A stretch of 64,000 nucleotides of DNA. It comes from an uncultured Bacteroidales bacterium (lineage in GTDB: Bacteria; Bacteroidota; Bacteroidia; Bacteroidales; UBA932). Under the pieces are notes generated by a model that was not told the origin of the DNA, made no database searches, and saw nothing but the letters and a program-made list of their open reading frames with translations. Below, piece by piece: positions 52,201 through 61,089 of this stretch. The stretch is from NCBI GenBank assembly GCA_900545245.1, contig UQYV01000016.1, positions 1-64,000 of the forward strand, read 5' to 3'. A program made the position numbers and the translations under genes. The stretch's first letter is position 1; each line of letters begins with the position of its first letter.

Positions 52201-52578
52201 GATTCCGGCTCCGATGACAGGCTCTCCGGCACTGTCGAGGACTACTCCTGAAACCTTGAGCGGAGAGCTTTTTTCGACTTTTTTCTCTTCGCTCAAGATA
52301 ATTTGGTGACCGTTGATTTCGTAGGAAATCGGGAGTCCTTTGAAAATGTTGTCAAGAATGAATTCAATGCTCTTGTCTTTTGCTTCGATGCTCACGCGGG
52401 CGTCTTTGCCCGGAAGCATATTGCTGTAGAAGAAACTGTACTCGCTTTTGTTCTCCAGTGTTGAAAGGGCTTCCGTGAGAGGAACGTCCTTGAGGCTGAC
52501 ACTTATCTGGCCATACAGAGGAGCCGCACAAAACAGTGCGCTGAAGAACAGGGTAATGGCTATAAGTCTTGCTTTCAT
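49225..52578 (-). CDS. SusC/RagA-family TonB-linked outer-membrane transporter with STN domain
   Basis: The 1117-residue protein has a signal peptide and an N-terminal STN domain (about residues 25-95, ISVSLKDVPLTEALSTLENK) that contacts the FecR anti-sigma. Next are a carboxypeptidase-like domain (VSGVVLDSAGEPVIGAGILI), the TonB box region EETVVVGYGVQKKVNLTGAV, a plug (RVRGIGTIGNAAPLILVDGV) and a 22-strand-type barrel ending KTVVFGIDINFK. It imports a glycan captured by SusD. The STN domain means transport is tied to the adjacent ECF/FecR system. Confidence 0.95.
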   Translation of the reverse strand: MKARLIAITLFFSALFCAAPLYGQISVSLKDVPLTEALSTLENKSEYSFFYSNMLPGKDARVSIEAKDKSIEFILDNIFKGLPISYEINGHQIILSEEKKVEKSSPLKVSGVVLDSAGEPVIGAGILIEGSEGGAVTDADGHWELVVPSADTKLHISSLGYKERIVAAGSAAAKNIMLIEDSQMIEETVVVGYGVQKKVNLTGAVAMISSEDMASRPISNLNSGIQGMLPGVTVVSPSGQPGESMTTIRVRGIGTIGNAAPLILVDGVEGDLSTLNPEDIESMSILKDAASSAIYGARAANGVLLVTTKSLSKLSAEPTINFGAYYGIQAPTRLPEMCDAIEFMTLDNESRVNVGTPPIWSEADFEKVRSGSSPNYFANTNWVREVMKKTAPQYNVTLGINGRAGKLAYMASYRYFDQKGLTAGSTTGENRHNFRIKLNTTILDRVHFTTNVSYVNSKVTAPINSLSSGGGAIYTAMRIAPNAPVRYTDGTWAYGGGNTNPLATLTDGGHSNMKNETVNLHNTIKVDILKGWDATVTYNVSSRNGFADILKKTITFKNPEDGSTHTTQSPNSLTNKDIRHLQQSLILQSNFDFSFGRHNIGGVVGMSQEWSEFNRFEASRNNLLTEYNPTLNLGDASTMSNNAYFASWAIRSGFGRLTYNFAERYLLEVNLRYDLSSRFHRDHRGGLFPSVSGAWRISEEKWMEAAKKYVDNLKIRASWGMLGNQYVGSSNYPYLSVLEALKSHDDHVSLIGKNPTTAYVQSSLSNPKLSWETIKMLDLGFDLLMFNNRLGFTFDWYTKNTEGILLMLNYPAQIGAKPSEQNAGKVNNTGWEMNIDWKDQIGDFFYSVSANLSDVRNKIIDLGGNQPDLSGDQIRQVGYPIDAFYGYIAEGLMTPEDFKISNPETHTYNIPKIPVVLGNQYQPGDIKYKDLGGPNGEPDGRISPEYDKTVIGSNIPRYTYSFRGELGWKGIDFSFMLQGVGKCDGYLTGTARHALQDMAAYPQKVHLDRYNVETNPNPNATYPRLTYCTDFNQKALSTFWLEDASYLRLKNVQLGYTLPKKISSKARMEKLRVYVSADNLLTFTKFFKSYDPETPVSKGGYYPQIKTVVFGIDINFK

Positions 52579-52671
52579 TATAGTGTTATTGTTTGTTGTC
52601 TGTGGTCAATTTCCCGTTCTTGTCCGGGGACGGGTTTGTGTGCGGGCTTTTGTTCCCGCAATTTCAATCTG

Positions 52672-53649
52672 TCACTTTCCCCGCCGTTTGCTGAATTTCA
52701 AGTTGTTGGAGTACATCTGGACCTCCACCGGAGAGGTAGCTGTGATGAGGTCGAGAACATTGTTGAGTGAGCTGTTCCTCACCAGACCCGTGTAGGAATA
52801 CTCCATTATGCTGTCATCTTCGAAACAAACGTTCACATTGTACATTCTTTCGAGTATGACTCCTATTTCCCGGAGAGTCTTTTCGTTGAAATACAACTCA
52901 TTGTCGCGCCAAGGAATGAGATGGCCTTTGTTAGGGGCGGCATATTTTTTCATTTCGCCGCTTTTCTTGTCGAAACTGATTTCTTCGGCAGGATGCATAA
53001 TCATTTCCTTTCCGCCGGCACTTGCTCTGACGCATCCTTCGACCAGGGTTGCTACAATTTCGGGTTCGGAATTATATGCCCTGACATTGAATTTTGTCCC
53101 CAGGGCTTCGACCGTCATCTGTTTTGCAGAAACGATAAAAGGTATGTTTTCGTTGCGTGCCACTTCGAAATAGGCCTCGCCGTTGAGCTCGATGTCGCGG
53201 TTGTGGAGATTGTAAGATGATGAATATCTGAGTGAACTGCCCGAATTGAGCATAACTTTCGTTCCGTCCGGAAGTGCCACTGTGCTCTTCTGTCCATTGG
53301 CTGCGATACATTCGAAAACGCTCTCTTCAACCCTTACTCCCTTTCCTGCAAGGAACCCGGCCACCAGAGCGATGGCAATGCAGGCAGCCCCGGCCATATA
53401 TTTAAGGAATCTGAGCCGGTGCACTCTCTTTGGGGATTTGATTTCGGTAAGGAGTTTTCTGCGTATTTCGTCTTTAACTCCTTTCGGCATTTCAGAGCCG
53501 GCGTTCTGCCATTTCTCAAAGGCATATTCGTCGAATGCACGAGAGACGTCCTCACTTTCCAGGCAGGAACGGAGGACGGCATCTTCTTCGGCTGTGGTAT
53601 GGCCTGAAAGGTATTTGTCAACAAGAGACTGGAATTTTTCGATTTCCAT
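52672..53649 (-). CDS. FecR-family anti-sigma factor
   Basis: The 325-residue protein has an N-terminal cytosolic region (about 1-80), one membrane segment (FLKYMAGAACIAIALVAGFLAG) and a periplasmic FecR domain (TVALPDGTKVMLNSGSSLRY, then ELNGEAYFEV and FIVSAKQMTVEALGTKFNV). A C-terminal STN-interacting domain follows (LREIGVILERMYNVNVCFED). It should bind and release the ECF sigma factor in response to glycan bound at SusC. It lies 88 bases from the sigma gene and 93 bases from susC. Confidence 0.94.
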   Translation of the reverse strand: MEIEKFQSLVDKYLSGHTTAEEDAVLRSCLESEDVSRAFDEYAFEKWQNAGSEMPKGVKDEIRRKLLTEIKSPKRVHRLRFLKYMAGAACIAIALVAGFLAGKGVRVEESVFECIAANGQKSTVALPDGTKVMLNSGSSLRYSSSYNLHNRDIELNGEAYFEVARNENIPFIVSAKQMTVEALGTKFNVRAYNSEPEIVATLVEGCVRASAGGKEMIMHPAEEISFDKKSGEMKKYAAPNKGHLIPWRDNELYFNEKTLREIGVILERMYNVNVCFEDDSIMEYSYTGLVRNSSLNNVLDLITATSPVEVQMYSNNLKFSKRRGK

Positions 53650-53737
53650 TTTTCCGCGGTTTTACATAATGTATCCACAGAATCAGAAAAACCTTACAAG
53701 AAAAATGAAAATTTTTGAAAATCAGGCAAAGCCGACC

Positions 53738-54301
53738 TTAACCGAGTATCACCGCGAGCGTCAAAAGTTCGGAAATCCTCTGCCTTATGCTGCTTTTTGC
53801 CCTTGCTATCTGGGTTTCGACTGTCTTTGGGGAGATGTCAAGCCGCTCGCTGATTTCCGCCACAGAAAGCCCTTCGATGAAACGCATCTTGTAGATTTTG
53901 CGTCTTGACTCGGGCAGGGCGGCGATTGCCCCTTCGGCCTCGGCGAGAATGATTCCGGTGTCGGTGGAGTTCCACATTGCCTGCTGAGGCTCACTTCCGT
54001 TGTGGCTGGTAACATATTCAATGTATTTCGAGGCTGTCACCTGTCTGCGCACTTCTTTGAAAACCGCATTGCGTGCCACCACATAGAGCCAGGCAGGAAG
54101 ATTCCCACAAGGGTCGAATTCGGCCCTGCGGCTCCACATCAGGGCAAAGCACGACTGGGTGATGTCTTCGCAGACGCAGCTGTCCTTGAGAATGGAGAGC
54201 GTGAAGTTATAGACCATTCCGGCGTATTTGTCATACAACGAGGAGAACGCCTCCACCGAAGAGGCATTCAACTGCTCTATGAGAATCTTGTCTTCTTTCA
54301 T
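53738..54301 (-). CDS. ECF RNA polymerase sigma-70 factor
   Basis: The 187-residue protein shows sigma region 2 (YDKYAGMVYNFTLSILKD, DITQSCFALMWSRRAEF) and region 4 (LPESRRKIYKMRFIEGLSVAEISERLDISPKTVETQ). This is the group usually paired with FecR at Bacteroidota glycan loci. It probably activates the SusC promoter and its own operon. It starts 48 bases after the S9 peptidase stop. Confidence 0.94.
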   Translation of the reverse strand: MKEDKILIEQLNASSVEAFSSLYDKYAGMVYNFTLSILKDSCVCEDITQSCFALMWSRRAEFDPCGNLPAWLYVVARNAVFKEVRRQVTASKYIEYVTSHNGSEPQQAMWNSTDTGIILAEAEGAIAALPESRRKIYKMRFIEGLSVAEISERLDISPKTVETQIARAKSSIRQRISELLTLAVILG

Positions 54302-54349
54302 ACGCCGGACATTTCGTGTTTCGGGGCTCTTTTCCCGTCGGGTAAGTCT

Positions 54350-56502
54350 CTATTTCAGCCACCTGTCAAGCCATCCGAAATAGCTCCTGTGCCAGAAAAG
54401 AGCGTTTTGAGGCTTGAGAATCCAGTGGTTCTCGTTCGGGAACACAATCAGTTCCGATGGCACGCCCATCATCTGAGCGCAGTTGTAAGCAGCCATTCCC
54501 TGGTCATACGGGACGCGGAAATCGCTGCCGCCGTGGATGACCAGAAGGGGAGTGTGCCAGTTCCCGATGAGCTTGTGAGGCGAGTTCGCGTAGTGGCGCA
54601 GTGCGGTCGGGTTGCTGTCCCAAGGTGCTCCACCGTTGTCCCATGTCGGGAACCACATCTCCTCGGTGGTCATATACATATGTTCCTGGTTGAAGATTCC
54701 GGCATGGGCGATGAAAGCGTCATAGACATTGCCGTGCACTCCGCAGAGGTAGTAGACCGAGTAGCCGCCGTAACTTGCGCCGCAGGCTGCCATTTTCCCC
54801 ACATAAGGCTCGTTCTTAAGGGCTTTTGCCGCACAGAGATAATCTTGTATGTTAAGTCCGCAATAATCTCCGGAAATCTGTTCGCACCATTCCTGTCCGA
54901 AGGCTGTGGTCCCGCGACGGTTAGGCAGTACGACGACATATCCCTGTGAACACATAAGCCTATAGTTCCATCTGTAGGACCATCCCTGACTCAGCGTACC
55001 CTGAGGCCCTCCGAGGCAGATTTCTATCGCCGGCCATTTCTTTGATTGGTCAAACTCCGGCGGATAAAGCACCCATGTCAGCATGTCCTTGCCGTCCACG
55101 GTCTTCACCATCCGCGCCTCGGTCCTATGTTCCCGGAGTTGGGAGAGAATATGGCCGTTCTCGTCGGTAACTCTCTCGATTGTCTGTGTTTTCGTGTCGA
55201 ACTTCGCCAGCTCGGTCGGAAAATCCATACTTTGCAGGCTCGTGTAGAGAATTTCCCTCCCCTCGCTCTTGTCGATGAAGAACGGAGTAGTGAAGTCGTA
55301 CCAAAGCTTTTCGTCCGTTTTGCGGGTCACATTTCCTTCAAGGTCAGTGAGATAGATTGCCTGAAGCCCTTCCGTGAGGGCGTTGAACCAGATGTGCTGC
55401 GAGTCCTCGTCCCAAGATGGGGAAGCGACATTGTATTTGAATCCAGTGCTAGTTCGCGGATATTCCCCACTTTCATTCCGTCCACATCTGCAAGCATAAG
55501 CCTTTGTTTGTCAGCCTCATACCCATTGCGTTCCATCGAAATCCAGCAAATCTTGCTACCGTCGGGGCTCCACACAGGAGCGGTGTCATATCCTCCTCCC
55601 ATAGGAACATGAACGCATTCACCGCTCTGTATATTATATAGGTATATTTCCGTGTCCGTCGAGAATGCGTAGTCTTTTCCGTCTTTCTTCCTGCATGAGT
55701 AGGCGATGCGTGTCCCGTCAGGACTCCAGCAAAGCTCTTCAAGCCCACCGAACGGTTCTGTGGGGAGTTCGTATGGGGAGACGCCGCCGTCTTGCGAGCC
55801 TTCACTTCCGAGTATGTCAAAGAAGTTTCCGAGTCCCTTGTCCCAGTCGAAAGTACCGACAAAACTGTGAGGGATTTCTTCAACCCAATGATCCCAATGG
55901 CGGTACATCATCGTCTCCGTTTCGTATGCCTCGGCTTTCGGAAGATCCGGATAAATCTGCCCCGGAGTCTTTACTCGCCCCGCCACTGTGGAGAGGAATA
56001 TCACTTGAGACTGGTCCGGCGAGAGCTTGAACTCACCGATGCCTGCGGCTATGTCGCTGACTTTCTTGCCCTTTCCGAGCGTCCCGTCCTTTCTGAGCTT
56101 AGCAATGTAAATTTGCCCGCCCATAAGGTAGACGACCTTCTTCCCATCCGCGCTCCAGCGTGCGTTGCTGATGCTTTTCCCGGAGCGGGTGGCAAGATGC
56201 GCGTCGCTTCCGTCAAGATTGCTGATATACAGATTTCTGCAAGAACGGTTTTCCTCAATTGAATTGTATGATACCCCGTAGAGCAATTTCTTCCCGTCCG
56301 GCGACACCTGCGGATCCGAAAGCCTTCCGAACGCAAGAAGCACTTCAGGAGTCATTTTCCCGTCCTCTACTCTGATTTCCGATTTCCCGATGAATCCCTT
56401 TTCTTCGGATTCCTTTCCTTTTGCAAACTTTCCCATAATGATGCCGGCCACGGCTGCAACCGCTACGAGCCCCGATGCCAAAATGATTGTTCTTTTTCCC
56501 AT
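54350..56502 (-). pseudogene. S9-family prolyl oligopeptidase/dipeptidyl peptidase, frameshifted
   Basis: Two adjacent frames make one S9 peptidase of about 716 residues. The 5' frame (56502 down to 55327) has an N-terminal membrane anchor and WD-like beta-propeller repeats (PQVSPDGKKLLYGVSYN, ARWSADGKKVVYLM, CWSPDGTRIAYSC). The 3' frame (55330 down to 54350) has the catalytic domain with GASYGGYS (nucleophile Ser), HGGSDFRVP and NENHW. The correct reading moves to another frame near 55447: after NIRELA the expected continuation GFKYNVASPSWDEDSQHIWF is encoded one frame over. A single missing base explains this. It may be a real inactivation or an assembly error. Confidence 0.8.
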
Positions 56503-56597
56503 TTATATGTCAATATATCAATTATATATAGTCTTAAATTCCACGCACTTCTTTCTATCCACGTTTATATACCAAATCCTCCTGTTCGAAGCGGCGT

Positions 56598-57530
56598 TTA
56601 TGTCGTCGAGTCCGGATTCTCTGTCTCTCCATAAATGCTTATGACGGCAAGAGCCTCATCGCGTAGCCTTCTCCTGACTTTTCCCGGGCTCATGACCTCG
56701 ATAGCCGCTCCATATTTGCGGAGTTCAAAATAGAGGTCATTGCTGTCGGGAGACACAAAAATAGAAAAATATGTCCATTCTCCCTCAGTTTTCAGCAACT
56801 TTTGGCTGTGGTGGATGGGGAGGTCGGAGATATATTTGGCCTGTACCCCACGTGCCCTGAACTCGACGGTGCAACCTTTTTCCCCTTCTTGCGGAATGTA
56901 TGTTCCGAACGATGTCGCGAGAACTTCGCCGAGACAGAAACTCTCCGGATATATGAACCTGTCGGAAAGAACTTCCATTGAGACGAGCCTGTCGAGGGCG
57001 TAGCATCTCAGTGCTCCGCGTTCGATGCAGTGCCCGTAGAGATACCAGCGGCGCTTGTCCTCCTTGAGCGCGTAGGGGAGCACAGTGAGCCGTTCCGGAG
57101 CCGCGCTGCTGTATTTGCAGTATTCTATCTCAATTCGACGGCTATCGAGCATAGCCTCCATGATGCGCGTGAGAAAGCGGTGTCCGGAAGGGACGCTTTC
57201 AATCTCAATGCGGCCGCTGAGGGACTCCTTGCCCTTCTCGAGCAGGGAATTGACAGTGAAACTGTCTATCAGCCATTCCATGGCGCCGCCGTCGCTCATT
57301 CGGTTGTCGCGGTCTATGCAGTAGCGGTTGCTGCTGCGGTCGCAGGTGATTCCAATGCCGAAGACCTCTTCAACAGCATTCTTGTAGTTGACAAAGGTTC
57401 TCCGCGTCAGCACCTCCCCGAAACGCCTTTCGTAGCGTTCTGTTATATCGCCAAGCGTTAGCCCCGCGTCTCCGGCGTCCATGACCGTTTGCAGCAGCCA
57501 GATGTATTTTGCAATCAGTTCCGTGACCAT
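56598..57530 (-). CDS. WYL-domain transcriptional regulator
   Basis: The 310-residue protein has an N-terminal winged helix-turn-helix (GDAGLTLGDITERYERRFGE, then RTFVNYKNAVEEVFG) and a WYL domain around residues 130-220 with LPYALKEDKRRWYLYGHC. A C-terminal WCX-type region follows. WYL domains are thought to bind nucleotides or other ligands; many such regulators act in DNA damage or defence. It ends near a glycan locus but is transcribed separately, and it starts 5 bases after the recG stop, so it is probably co-transcribed with recG. Confidence 0.88.
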   Translation of the reverse strand: MVTELIAKYIWLLQTVMDAGDAGLTLGDITERYERRFGEVLTRRTFVNYKNAVEEVFGIGITCDRSSNRYCIDRDNRMSDGGAMEWLIDSFTVNSLLEKGKESLSGRIEIESVPSGHRFLTRIMEAMLDSRRIEIEYCKYSSAAPERLTVLPYALKEDKRRWYLYGHCIERGALRCYALDRLVSMEVLSDRFIYPESFCLGEVLATSFGTYIPQEGEKGCTVEFRARGVQAKYISDLPIHHSQKLLKTEGEWTYFSIFVSPDSNDLYFELRKYGAAIEVMSPGKVRRRLRDEALAVISIYGETENPDSTT

Positions 57531-57535
57531 TATTC

Positions 57536-59743
57536 TTAGCTGATGTTACTATAGTTCCGCACATTGTACTTATTCTTGCGCAGTTCGAGGAGAAGGCGGA
57601 CGTTTTTGGCGAGGCTGAGCGTCGGATCCTCGTTCAGTACGGCTGCAGCGGCATTTCTGGCGGCACCGAGAATCTGTCCGTCCCTGGCGAGGGAGGCAAT
57701 ATTGAGGGCAATCGGGAGACCGCTCTGCTGAGTGCCCTCAAGGTCGCCGGGACCGCGCATCTTCATATCCTCCTCAGCGATTTCAAAACCGTTCTCCGTC
57801 CTGCACATCAGCTCGATGCGGTTCTTGGATTCCTTGCTCATCTTGTGGCCGGTCATCAAGATGCAGTATGCCTTGTCGCTACCCCTGCCCACTCGTCCGC
57901 GCAGCTGGTGGAGTTGGCTCAGGCCGAACCTCTCCGCGCTTTCGATGACCATCACGCTGGCATTCGGGACATCCACCCCGACCTCGATGACCGATGTCGC
58001 CACGAGTATGTTCGCCCTGCCTGCCGAGAATGCATCCATGTTGAATGCCTTTTCCTCATTGTCGAGTTTCCCATGGACGACGGCTATTTTGTACGGAGGG
58101 AATGGAAAATAGTGGCGGATGGTCTCAATGCCGTTTTCAAGATTTTGATAGTCAAGTTTCTCGCTTTCAAAAATCAGCGGATAGACTATGAATACCTGAC
58201 GTCCGGAGGCAATCTCTTTCTTGAGAAAATTGTACATCTGGAGACGCTTTCCTTCCGTGCCGTGGATGGTTTGGACCGGTTTTCTTCCAGGAGGAAGCTC
58301 GTCAATCACGGAGACGTCAAGATCTCCGTAGAGTGTCATCGCAAGTGTTCGCGGAATCGGAGTCGCAGTCATCACGAGCACGTGCGGCAGCTTCCCGTCG
58401 CACGTCTTTCTCCAGAGCTTCGCACGCTGTTCCACTCCGAAACGATGCTGCTCGTCCACAATCGCGAGGCCGAACCTTCTGAACATTACATTGTCTTCGA
58501 TGAGCGCATGTGTGCCGACGATTATTCCTATCGATCCGTCTTCAAGGCCGGCGTGTATCTCGCGTCTTTCTGCGGTTCTGCTGCTTCCGGTGAGTAGTGC
58601 GGCCCGCACTCCAGTCGGAGCGAGGTATTTGCAGATGTTTCTGTAATGCTGTTGGGCGAGCACTTCCGTGGGTGCCATGATGCAGGCCTGGTAGCCGTTC
58701 CCGACTGCAATCAAGGCGCTCAGTACGGCGACCATAGTCTTCCCGCTGCCCACATCTCCCTGAAGCAGGCGGTTCATTTGGTGCCCCGATTTCATGTCGT
58801 CCCGAATTTCGGTGATGACCCGTTTCTGTGCGGTCGTGAGTGGAAATGGGAGCGCTTCATAGCACTTGTTGAAAACCTCTCCAACCTTAGGCATCAGAAT
58901 CCCGTCTTCTGCCCGAGAACGGACGAACTTCTGTTTCAGCAGGGCAAGCTGGAGAAAGAACAGTTCCTCGAATTTCAGACGGAAACGTGCCTTTTCGAGT
59001 GCTTCAGCACTGTCTGGGAAGTGTATGTTGCGAAGGGCATAGTGGATGGGCGCAAGTCCGTACTTTTCAAGAATATACAGTGGTAGGGTTTCCTCTTCCT
59101 GCCCCAATGCGGCGTTCAGTGCTCCCTGCATTATGCGGTTCATTACCTTCCCCGTGATTCCGCAGTTCTTCAGTTTTTCTCCGGAAGGATAGACACCAAC
59201 CAGACGGCCTCCGACCTGATTCCCGGACGTTCTCGCATCCGAATCTCCAACTGCCGGAACACCCCCAGGAAGCATTCCGGCCGTCGTCTGCTTTTCCGGA
59301 CGGTCAACTTCAGGGTGAACGATGCTGAACCTCCCGTTGTATTCCGACGGCTTTCCAAAAAAGATGAAAGTTCCGCCCTCAGAAAGTTTTTCGAACATCC
59401 ATTTTATGCCCCTGAAGAACGTCATTTCCATCTCTCCGCTCCCGTCTGTAACCCAGACGCTCATCCTTTTCACCGTGTTGAACTTCAGCTCTTTCAAATT
59501 CTCCTGTGCAATCTCTCCCTTCGCTCCGAAAAGTGTGATTCTCCGCACGGAGGCAAGTATTTGGATGTAGGCGGACTCTCCCTTCACGTCGGCAATGCGA
59601 ACGAACGATGTCCTGTCGATGTAGCGGAACGGGTAGATGCGCAGCAGTTCGGAGGCATATCTCACTCCGAACTCGCTCATGAGCGCTTCCGCACGTTTCG
59701 GCCCCACTCCCGGCAGGTACTGTATTTCCGTTTCATTCCTCAT
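57536..59743 (-). CDS. recG: ATP-dependent DNA helicase RecG
   Basis: The 735-residue helicase rescues stalled forks and processes Holliday junctions. It has the wedge/OB domain at the N-terminus (YLPGVGPKRAEALMSEFGVR), Walker A LLQGDVGSGKTMVAVL, DEQHRFGVEQR, TATPIPRTLAMTLYGD, and ATSVIEVGVDVPNAS with HQLRGRVGRG. Residues about 155-190 form a low-complexity insert (TTAGMLPGGVPAVGDSDA) rarely seen in the core family. It is divergent from pdxA, with a -7 box for pdxA at 59792-59799. Confidence 0.95.
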   Translation of the reverse strand: MRNETEIQYLPGVGPKRAEALMSEFGVRYASELLRIYPFRYIDRTSFVRIADVKGESAYIQILASVRRITLFGAKGEIAQENLKELKFNTVKRMSVWVTDGSGEMEMTFFRGIKWMFEKLSEGGTFIFFGKPSEYNGRFSIVHPEVDRPEKQTTAGMLPGGVPAVGDSDARTSGNQVGGRLVGVYPSGEKLKNCGITGKVMNRIMQGALNAALGQEEETLPLYILEKYGLAPIHYALRNIHFPDSAEALEKARFRLKFEELFFLQLALLKQKFVRSRAEDGILMPKVGEVFNKCYEALPFPLTTAQKRVITEIRDDMKSGHQMNRLLQGDVGSGKTMVAVLSALIAVGNGYQACIMAPTEVLAQQHYRNICKYLAPTGVRAALLTGSSRTAERREIHAGLEDGSIGIIVGTHALIEDNVMFRRFGLAIVDEQHRFGVEQRAKLWRKTCDGKLPHVLVMTATPIPRTLAMTLYGDLDVSVIDELPPGRKPVQTIHGTEGKRLQMYNFLKKEIASGRQVFIVYPLIFESEKLDYQNLENGIETIRHYFPFPPYKIAVVHGKLDNEEKAFNMDAFSAGRANILVATSVIEVGVDVPNASVMVIESAERFGLSQLHQLRGRVGRGSDKAYCILMTGHKMSKESKNRIELMCRTENGFEIAEEDMKMRGPGDLEGTQQSGLPIALNIASLARDGQILGAARNAAAAVLNEDPTLSLAKNVRLLLELRKNKYNVRNYSNIS

Positions 59744-59791
59744 AACACGCGAAGTTACGAAAAAGAATCTAATGTTTCCCGATATATTTTG

Positions 59792-59799
59792 TATCTTTG
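59792..59799 (+). promoter_or_regulatory. Candidate -7 box for pdxA
   Basis: TATCTTTG fits TAnnTTTG. It gives a leader of about 135 bases before pdxA, and this leader contains repeat copy D3. Confidence 0.5.
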
Positions 59800-59865
59800 C
59801 AGACTATGAAACACGTCTGCCCACAAAGACGAAACATTTTTTGATGTATTTTGGAGGGCAGATTT

Positions 59866-59932
59866 GTTTTGGAAGAAGGAGTGTACCGGGCGTACACGAC
59901 TGATGAGAAAACGAATATGCACCCAAAAGACA
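59866..59932 (+). repeat. Copy D3 of the GTGTAC-palindrome element
   Basis: This copy has GTTTTGGAAGAAGGAGTGTA followed by a perfect inverted repeat GTGTAC/GTACAC around CGGGC (59881-59897), then GACTGATGAGAAAACGAATA and ACCCAAAAGACAC. It ends 10 bases before the pdxA start. Confidence 0.85.
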
Positions 59933-59941
59933 CAAAAATAT

Positions 59942-61027
59942 ATGGATAGGAAAATAGTAGTCGGAATAACCCAAGGCGACGGCAATGGAATCGGATATGA
60001 AGTTATCATAAAGGCACTTGCGGACGAGAGGATACTTGACTTCTGCACTCCGGTGATATACGGGTCATCCAAGATTTTCGGATTCTACAAGAAACTGATT
60101 CATAACCTCGACAAACCGGTGAATACCAATGTCATAACTTCTGCAAAGGAAGTGCATCCGAAGAGGGTGAACATCGTCAATTGTTTGCCGGACAATGTGT
60201 ACGTCGAGCCGGGACAGTCAACCCCGGAGTCGGCAAAGTCGGCAATGATTGCGTTGGAACAGGCTGTTACGGACATAAAGAACGGGGATATTGACGTGCT
60301 CGTGACGGCTCCTTTCAATAAGAGGGCTATGGCAAACGAGGGCTTCGGATTTACGGGACATACGGAATATCTCGAGAAGGAATTCGGAGTTGACGAGGTC
60401 TGCATGATTATGGCCAGCGACACTCTTAAGGTTGGTGTCGTGACCGGACACATTCCTTTGAAGGCGGTGCCGACGGCAATCACGAAAGAAAAAATAGTGA
60501 GCAAGCTGAAGCTGATGAAGAAATCGCTGGAGAGGGACTTCGGCGTTGATACCCCGAAGATTGCGGTGCTTGGTCTGAATCCGCACTGCGGTGATGGTGG
60601 ACTGCTTGGCGAGGAAGAGAAGAACATTATTCTTCCGGCTGTTCAGGAAGCTGTTTCACAGGGCATTCTCGCGTTCGGACCATATTCTCCGGACGGATTC
60701 TTCGGTCTCGGCAATTACTCGAAGTTCGATGCTGTCCTGGCGATGTATCACGACCAGGGACTGATTCCGTTCAAGGCTCTTGCGTTCGAGGACGGCGTGA
60801 ACTACACGGCCGGCCTTCCGATTGTGAGGACTTCTCCTGATCATGGTACGGCATATGAGATGGCCGGGCGCGATGAGGCTGATCCGCGTTCCATGATGGC
60901 CTCTATTTTCGCTGCGATTGACATTTTCAATAAGCGCAGAGCTTATGATGAACTGGTGGCCGGGAAGTTGAACGTCAAGATGCCGGATAATGAGATAAAG
61001 CCTCGTGGCGGTCGGATAATAGAGTGA
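59942..61027 (+). CDS. pdxA: 4-hydroxythreonine-4-phosphate dehydrogenase PdxA
   Basis: The 361-residue protein catalyses a step of pyridoxal-phosphate synthesis. It shows VGITQGDGNGIGYEVIIKAL, VTAPFNKRAM, GFTGHTEYLEKEF, ALNPHCGDGGLLG, MYHDQGLIPFKAL and RTSPDHGTAYEMAG, with the metal-binding His residues. I set the start at 59942 (MDRKIVVGI), where the conserved N-terminus begins; the frame upstream crosses the repeat element. Repeat copy C begins immediately after its stop. Confidence 0.95.
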   Translation: MDRKIVVGITQGDGNGIGYEVIIKALADERILDFCTPVIYGSSKIFGFYKKLIHNLDKPVNTNVITSAKEVHPKRVNIVNCLPDNVYVEPGQSTPESAKSAMIALEQAVTDIKNGDIDVLVTAPFNKRAMANEGFGFTGHTEYLEKEFGVDEVCMIMASDTLKVGVVTGHIPLKAVPTAITKEKIVSKLKLMKKSLERDFGVDTPKIAVLGLNPHCGDGGLLGEEEKNIILPAVQEAVSQGILAFGPYSPDGFFGLGNYSKFDAVLAMYHDQGLIPFKALAFEDGVNYTAGLPIVRTSPDHGTAYEMAGRDEADPRSMMASIFAAIDIFNKRRAYDELVAGKLNVKMPDNEIKPRGGRIIE

Positions 61028-61067
61028 CGGGGTGCCTAAAAGGCGGTCTGCTCCGTTGGATGGCTTG
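61028..61067 (+). repeat. Copy C, partial, of the dispersed 3'-UTR hairpin element
   Basis: The sequence after the pdxA stop, GGTGCCTAAAAGGCGGTCTG then CTCCGTTGGATGGCTTG, matches the first 40 bases of copy B closely and then diverges. As with copies A and B it lies directly after a stop codon and in the gene's orientation. Confidence 0.75.
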
Positions 61068-61089
61068 TTTTTGTTCTGTTTGATTTGTT

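Noticed and set aside
52579..52671. ECF sigma recognition site upstream of susC
   Set aside because: A GGAAC and a CGTC occur on the minus strand, but 19 bases apart, longer than usual, and in hairpin-rich sequence. Too weak to list as a promoter.
36877..56502. The accessory locus as a defence island or integrated element
   Set aside because: There is no integrase, transposase, toxin-antitoxin or nuclease-helicase set, and every core gene fits glycan use. The EEP proteins have signal peptides, so they act outside the cytoplasm.
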